From Ficedula albicollis (taxonomy: Eukaryota > Chordata > Aves > Passeriformes > Muscicapidae), in contig NC_021678.1 in the NCBI RefSeq assembly GCF_000247815.1, positions 31,473,749 to 31,537,748 of the forward strand: DNA of 64,000 bases. Reading direction: 5' to 3'. Below, in pieces: positions 48,701 through 64,000 of this stretch (positions are counted from its first letter, which is position 1; each line of letters starts with the position of its first letter). The translations under genes and the position numbers were made by a program. A model generated the notes under the pieces. That model saw only the letters and a program-made list of their open reading frames with translations, was not told where the DNA came from and did no database searches.

Positions 48701-50804
48701 ACAGAGTTGGCTCTAGCAAGTCGATTTCCATCCAGGAAATATGAGCATTATCTAGTGTTTCATGTGGTAGACCTACAATTCTTATTCAGTTCTTATCCAT
48801 CCCTGTTCCAGAAGTTGTCAATCATGGGACTATGTTCAACAAGCAGCTGTGAATATCTGAAACTACTTCAATTATACAAACAAAAAGGTCAATATAGACA
48901 CGCAACAGAATGCCAAGCTAAGAGGTCTACATTAAACAAAAGTCTGCAAATTCAGATGCTTAATGCAATTTGCTCCTTTGTTTGTCACCTTCAGTGTTCT
49001 AGGTTAGCTGTTTAATATGCCCCTATTTTCTGAGGAACCAAAGAGGTTATGTGGTTTCTACTTTTGTAATTTTAAAGCCACATTACTTTAAGCAAGCATA
49101 TAAAGCAAGTTTGTGTCTGAATGGTGACAACCCTGGGGGTACTGCAGTGTCTGTATAAACCTATTGTGATCTTAAACATGTTTGACAGTCTGCCTTGGCA
49201 CTACTGCTGCTGCTGCACCAGGCACACTGGGCTGCACCACCTATTCTCACCATCTTTCCCCTTCCTTCTCCTCCTCCCTTCCAGCAGCTGGGAAAGACAG
49301 CTGCTGAGAATCTGCAGTCTGTGAGAACCAGGTTCATGAAAGGAGTGGTAACTGAGCCACAGTTTTAGAAGGAAAACATTCAAACACCATCACCCATCAG
49401 TACAGAAAAGTCAGTTTACACTGAATTCCCTGACAACTATCCATTAAATGTTTTTCTTCTAAACAAAAAACAGTCTGTGCAACTCTGATGCCTTATTGAC
49501 AGCTTCACTACTTAAGATAGAAGGCAAAGCCATGTTTCTTTCCACAGCATATCAAGAATACTTTAATAACCAGTAAGATTCAGATCAGCTTTAATCAAAG
49601 CATAGGGAGCTGTGTATTTAAGCAAGAATAACTTGTATTCAAATAATCATTACTGATGTCAAATTAACGTTCTGAGTCATTATCCCTTAAATGTCAGTGA
49701 GCAGAGCATGTCATTCACACATCCATGATCTACATCAGCACACAGCCTCAAAAGGACAACACAATCAGTGTTCACTTGTCAACATGAAGTCCTGTTTTTT
49801 CTTTTTCAAGTAAAACATTCAGTAAACACTTCAGCATTTTCTTTGATTTGAAATTATAGTACAGCAGGATAGGATTTTATCCACGTGATATTGAAAAGCA
49901 CAACAACTTTTTTTTTTAAACAATCAACTGGATTCATAGAAGTCAGCTGAAATGAAACACGACAAAGACCTTCCCAGAAGCTACTGCCTTGCAGTTGCCT
50001 TTTTATGAACAGAAACTTCATTACATAGTGAAACCCTTAAATTTATCAATGTGGGACAGGCACCACATGTGATCAGAAGAAATGAATTCTCACTGACTTT
50101 CAGGAGAACTTTCTTTTGCTCTTACAGCCGCAATCCAGATCCCAGATTATACCTATACATGAAAATTCAAGCTGAAACAAGGCAGTTCTTCACAAACCCC
50201 ATCCATTTTTTGGAAGTATACTGAACAAAAGATTGCCTGTATCTTGCAATGTAAGAACAGTGCAACAAAATCTTTTATTGCTGACCAGGAAACAGTTTCA
50301 CGTGATTAAAACAAACACTTGTGTCCTTGTTCAAAAACAGTCAGATAATTAAGAAGTATCAGACACTAATCATGTCCATACAGTTTAAGTCTGCTTCCTT
50401 GTGTACAAACACAAGAAAAACAAATCACTATTTTTCTGCAAAACTAAGCCTTATTCACTGTGAGACTTTTTTGAGTGAAATGAAGGCAATGGTTCTGGTA
50501 CAGTGAATCGCTTCTCATGATGTTATCTTAGAAAGAAGAAGGTTCTGCAGGAAGAGTATGTCTAAAAACTGTTAGCAAATATACACAAGGAGGCAGGACT
50601 GATGAGAAGCTACAAGCAACCTTAGATTTACAGCCTTACTACTGCAAGTCTACAAAATACAAAATGCTTTTGTATGAAATTTTTCTTAAATAAAACATCT
50701 TTTACATGACTGCAAGTGCATAGTTTACAAGTTCAGCCTTGTCTGCCTGTTGTCAGTTTTACAGCAAAGAGGGACAATGCTTTGACAGATGACAAATACA
50801 GGAT
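42791..50804. other. Intergenic between RGS10 promoter and TIAL1 3' end
   Basis: AT-rich. A few exon-like frames (minus at 45642-45902, plus near 46290-46445 and 47696-47822) do not join in phase and match nothing I know. No RNA gene or repeat family recognised. Confidence 0.55.
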
Positions 50805-50826
50805 AAGCCCTTTATCATGTTCCACT

Positions 50827-50832
50827 TTTATT
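50827..50832 (-). terminator. Candidate distal TIAL1 polyadenylation signal
   Basis: AATAAA on the minus strand about 3.5 kb after the stop (about 3 kb without the poly-C run). Confidence 0.3.
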
Positions 50833-53336
50833 GAACATTTTCTGCAAATGCAGATTACAACCTTGGTTTAGGTTGCACGCATCAACTTAAGCCAGAATAA
50901 ATCAGTGTTTCTGAAATCCAAATCCTAGTGGCAAGGGTTAGGTAATGGTCGATTTCTGTAGTTAGAGAAATTACAACAGTGTAAGTGTCACTCATAAAAG
51001 CAGTATGGTGCAAGAGGCTCTTTGGTGCCAAAAAATTGTCAGTGATGCATTTATGAATGCTACTGAGTAAAAAGCAATCTAATTTACAACTCTTCCTCGC
51101 AGTGCTAGAGAAACATTAAACGACACCGGAGACCCCCACACCTTGAGCAGTCTGCGAAGAAATATCACCATTACAGAAAAGCTGTATAAAAATCAATGAC
51201 AAAAAAAACTTAAATCAGAAGGTAAACCCTATCTTTCATCCTGAAATACAGGTCAGGTACGGCCCAGCTCTACAGCAGGCATATTAAATAATCAGATTTA
51301 AAGTGATCTACATATTGAGACCTGAAAGATCACTGCCTTAATCTCACACCCATTTATATGGGCATTTATGTGGCAATGTACTTGCATCATCTAAATCTTC
51401 AGTAGCGCCTAAAGAACAAACTGCCTCCACAGCAGCATGCACCCACAACAGCCATATGGCAAACACCTAGCAGGATGTAGAAACCCCAGATTTCAAGTGG
51501 AGTCTAAGAAATCCCAAAGGAACTCACAATTCATCTCTCTGCTGACTCGTGACTTGTTAACCCGGCTGAGTGTAACAAAAACCCCCGAGCTACAATGTAT
51601 AGGCCGATCCTCGCGTAGATACATACATATGTACAAAATGTATAGAAAAACTGGAGTCCTGCAGACAAGACTCCTATCTTGAGTGGAAAGACACTACACA
51701 TACCATAAAGGAGAAAAGGAGATAAAGGGCCAATTCTGCCAGCACGAGCACTCGTGGTTCCACACTAACTTCAGCCATTATTGCATGCATTAGATGCCCA
51801 GAGTCACAAGTACCTCTGGTGCAGCTGAGCCAACTGACTAAACTGCTCTTCCAGCACATCTCACTTCCAACCTGATCTAAAAGTCAAGGTACTACTGCAC
51901 ACATCAATAAAAGAGGAGGAAAGAAAACCCTCATGTGATTTGCTACAGCAATAAGTGTAGTTATTTGCACAACCTGGCTGGGTTTAACACAACTGCAAAT
52001 CTCCATTTCAAAACAGACTATTCTACCTCGCAACACCTGCATGGTCAGAAACAGAAGAGAGAAAATATACAGCTTCTCAGACACTCACTCTGAACTACCA
52101 TCTCTAAAAACCAAACCTTCTGTTTCTTTTAAAATGCAAGTTTGCTTCACTGAACTACCACTGCAAATCCTACTCTTTCCCTTCCAACTGTGCCTGCCTC
52201 AGCATTCCAGATTACAGCTGAGGCATTTGCACCCTCTAGCTGTCACAGGGAGGACACATTACTTATATCTAACTTACATTCATTTTCAACTTCAAATTTA
52301 TTGAGGCAGTTTATATCAAGGTATCCATAAAATAATTCAGAAATAACCCAAGTATACCATTTAAACATCTTCATGATTTATCCATTTACACACTCAGTAC
52401 ACAAACAACCCAGCCTCTGTACAAGTTCATCACATGCAAACCACCCATAAAGACAAAAACTTTAATTAAAAATAAGTCACAACTCAGTGTACTGTTTCAA
52501 CTGCATCTCCATTTACCAAATGGCACATTGAATATTCTCTAAAATAAGATGTTTTTAACAATCTTGTTAAAAAATTCTTGGGCAAAATATTTCTAGACTT
52601 AAAAAACATCAAGATTTTTCAAAACACTTAAGATACTATACAACTTATAATAACCTTGAAATAGGTTTACAAGGTTGTTAACCAAGGTATTTACATACCA
52701 AATAATGTAAAGCAAAAAATTTGTATTTCTAATGACAAAAAGGTGATGCATTAAAGATTTATGAAATTAAAATTAAGGCTCTTTGTTATAGTTCTTTATG
52801 TAACTTTACATAATAGCCAACTTTGGAAATGTCAGTCTTGCACATTCTTGTCAATCTACTGCATTTAAAGCAGTAGGGTATATTAAGTATTACTTTGAAT
52901 AATTACATTGCTACTTCTATGTTTGAGCATGCTTTTGAAACACTGTAATTATGAAATATTTACAATGTGTAGCCTTCAAACTTTATGTAAAAGCCCAAGT
53001 ATGACTGTCTGATTTGAATACAAACAACATACTTGTAAAAACACTTCTGCTTCTCAAAATTAAATGTAAACTACAGTTTTAACAAGCAAACCAGCTTTGT
53101 AAAGTCTCAACGTGTGCCTGAATGTGGACAGTAAAAGTTATGTGAAATTTCTCAGACAGTACTGTTTTTCATTTCACACTGAGCTATTCATTGTATCAGC
53201 TGTTTTCTGTAAGCATGTAAAAAAATTAAATATTTTTTTATAAAATTATTCCAAGACCTACATACACTTTGAGCTATGTCCATAGGTTTCCTGAAAACTC
53301 AATACTGTCTCGCAGGTTGTAGTGATTGGTCCACAG

Positions 53337-53342
53337 TTTATT
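53337..53342 (-). terminator. Candidate TIAL1 polyadenylation signal
   Basis: AATAAA on the minus strand, about 1 kb after the stop as assembled; just over half of that distance is the poly-C run. Confidence 0.3.
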
Positions 53343-53427
53343 TCAGGATCTGTGTTCAACTAAAAGCAACTCGCTGTTTTTCAACGTCATTTCTTTTAAA
53401 AGCACAATGATATAAAACACTGAAGAC

Positions 53428-54037
<610 letters not shown>

Positions 54038-54109
54038 GGAATGGTAACCTAAAGATCAAATTCATTAGCCATTTCTCCTACTATATCAAAATTTGTAGTC
54101 AGAATTGTC

Positions 54110-54124
54110 TTTATTGACTTTATT
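54110..54124 (-). terminator. Candidate proximal TIAL1 polyadenylation signals
   Basis: Two AATAAA hexamers (54119-54124 and 54110-54115) about 245-260 bases after the stop, on the TIAL1 strand. Confidence 0.45.
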
Positions 54125-54368
54125 TTTCATTTTTGTACACAAAGAAAAACATGTTCATATCCATCATGAACAAAAACTTAAAAAGGCAGAACTAGAAGAC
54201 ATTTGTGTCCTTCACCAAAGCAAAGCTGTGCTAAAGGTTCCAAACATTTCCATTTTTAAAATAAATATTTTCTTTTTTTTTTTTTTCATTGTCTACATTC
54301 CAGTCTTCAGAATGTCACTGGAAACTGCAGCCTATCATGAAATACACACTTTTAAACAGAGTCCCAGC

Positions 54369-61916
<7,548 letters not shown>

Positions 61917-64000
61917 CTGAGAAGAAAATCCAGGAAAATATATTACTTATAGCTAGAAACTTTCAGAATGATTTGCATCAGATTTATGAAATAGCCTTTG
62001 ACATTACACTTAAATGCAAGAATTATTAAGATGGATTTTTCATTAAAGGTCTAGCAGTTTCTGAAGGATAGCTTGCTCTGAATGAGGACTGAAGTTTACT
62101 GAACTAAAAATAACTGATCAGGAAAGTGATCTGCAAACTGGATGGAAAGGAGGGGAAAAAGGGAAAAATGGAGAGAAGAACAAAACTGCCCCATGCATAT
62201 ACTCAAAGCCAGAAAGGTTTACTCCCCAGACATACTTTCATCCATTTTCTCTTGCCCTACTTAAGAAGTCTTTCCTTTTATTTGACTGAAAACCACCAGC
62301 AGGCAGCAACCTGGAAGCTGCACAGTGTCAGTCTCAAGTAAAAAATGCCATAGCAAACAGCTAGGAAATAACTTTTTAAAAGAACTCCAAATAGTTTGAC
62401 TGAGGGAAAAGGGTATTAATCAATTGACTGTTAACTCTGTTAAACCTTGAGTACAACCTGTTTTTGTAGGATGACCTATCAAATCACCTTTAAAAGTACT
62501 CACTGACAGAGGTCATTGAAGTAATAAATGTACCAGAGTAGAAAGTGCAAAGAACAGTTTTCTGAAAAGCTGATCAAGTGGAAAGGATGTTGAGAATGCC
62601 AACTTGAACACTGGATTTGATCTACCTCCGAGATGGAATGAGTACAAAAACTCTAACCAAAACATTCCCATTAACTATCCAGCACGTGCAAGATGGAATG
62701 AGTACAAAAACTCTAACCAAAATATTCCCATTAATTATCCAGCACGTGCCCTGACCAAGAGATGATAAACACTAATATTACCCTAAGCAAGTTATTTCTC
62801 ACATGGATAGGGAATGGTCCAGCACACAGGAACTGTACTGGCATCAGTATTCTCACCTCTCAACCTCCCTCAGTGCCAGCAGAAAACAGCTGTAAAACAA
62901 GAGAAGCCTTTTCCAGCATTCCTTTTAACTTCTGACAACTCATACACACTTACACTGACGAACAATTCTAATCTTTTCCCCTAAAACTGGATTGTACAGC
63001 TTCATAGTCCTGTCTACCTCTGAAGCTGTTAAGATGCAACAGTTGAACAGATCACAAGGCCTTTATACTCCTAAAACGGTCGTGGAATCTGAAGTCATCC
63101 TCCTGGACACTCTCAGTACTTGGGCCTCTAACTGATGCACAATGAACACATGAGAGAAAATGTACCTGAGATCATAAAAAAAGTTTCAGTCACAAAGTTC
63201 TCTACAAGCACACTCACCTCAGATGCCCCAAAAAAGAAAGCCCTAATTCACCCCTCCTCCCACACTTCTTTGGGAAAACCATTTAAGGTTTCTTCAGGAA
63301 ATTTGGTGTAGTTTATGCTTCAGCTGAAGTGCAGCCTTACTTTTAGATTGTAGGGAGTTCTTTAGCACTGAGAACTTGTCTGAACATGAGAAGAATCTCT
63401 TTTGCAGACACTCAGATCTTTAGGTGCTCAAACTATCTACAATGTGCCACCAGCCAGAGTATTACATACCCCCAAAAGAAACACTTGAAATTTTTCAACA
63501 CTTGATGTGCGCATGTCACATACTCTACAAAAGAAAAAGAATTACTTGATGCACACAGGTAAAATGGAAAAATCACAGGTTTTTAAAAGGTGATGGTGGT
63601 GAGAACCATCAGCCACCTCTGTGACTGAATACAGATCCCAGAAGTTTTTGTTTATCTACTTGTTTCATAAAGACAGCTCATTTATGGAAAGATCTTAAAA
63701 CCACAAAGCCTCAACCAAGATAAAATTATTGGAATTTCTCATCTGATCCTCAAGAAACCAAACTGATACTAACAGCTCTCACCCAGCCAAAGGTGAGAGC
63801 AGCAGCACCTGATGTCTGTAGAGCACATGACAATCAAAACTGTTTTGTCTGAGAAAAACAAACAACAGTGATGTGCCATCCTTCTGTTCTTTTTCTCCAA
63901 TAAACTTAAAGCAAATGCAGCAGAGAAAAGTGTCACATGGGAAATTATTAGTCTAGACAAAGATGAGAGTGATTAAACAAGCAGCAAACTGATAAGGTAA
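61917..64000 (-). other. TIAL1: TIAL1 intron, partial, running off the window
   Basis: No match to the first half of RRM1 (the LYVGNL segment) is visible here, so the upstream coding exons lie outside. The interval holds a 60-bp two-copy tandem duplication near 62631 and otherwise unremarkable AT-rich DNA. Confidence 0.8.
62631..62750. repeat. 60-bp two-copy tandem duplication in TIAL1 intron
   Basis: AGATGGAATGAGTACAAAAA begins copies at 62631 and 62691; the two differ by a few C/T changes. Confidence 0.93.

Overview
The window is vertebrate nuclear DNA, most likely from a bird and plausibly a songbird. It holds several CR1 LINE fragments of the avian type. Its two recognisable genes, RGS10 and TIAL1, lie side by side on the minus strand in the order known from human chromosome 10q26. 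The introns are compact: RGS10 covers under 20 kb here. There are no bacterial features; most open reading frames in the window are chance frames in GC-rich or repetitive DNA.

Layout. 1-23 kb: intergenic DNA beyond the 3' end of RGS10. It holds a perfect 397-bp tandem duplication, several minisatellites (3.5, 14.1, 14.3, 14.8 and 15.2 kb), CR1 fragments, an orphan CpG island (19.7-20.1 kb) and one minus-strand open frame that could be a terminal exon (7.6-8.1 kb). 23.9-36.6 kb: four coding exons of RGS10, encoding the whole RGS domain and the C-terminus. 41.6-42.8 kb: a CpG island carrying a perfect 19 x 32-bp GC-rich array, the likely RGS10 promoter; the first coding exon could not be placed with confidence. 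43-54 kb: AT-rich DNA, the distal part of which is probably the TIAL1 3' UTR. 54.4-61.9 kb: ten coding exons of TIAL1, giving 329 residues from within RRM1 to the stop codon. The first roughly 43 codons lie beyond base 64000.

The two genes act in different pathways. RGS10 is a small GTPase-activating protein for Gi/o/q-class alpha subunits. TIAL1 (TIAR) is a three-RRM, U-rich-RNA binding protein acting in splicing, translational repression and stress granules. I see no evidence that they form one system. The most notable sequence structures are a conserved alternative acceptor in TIAL1 adding 17 residues to RRM1, the CpG-dense array at the RGS10 promoter, and a set of extreme poly-C/poly-G runs (339 and 558 bases, plus shorter ones) joined to A/T runs or inside short direct duplications. 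These runs look more like sequencing or assembly artefacts than biology, but need raw reads to settle.
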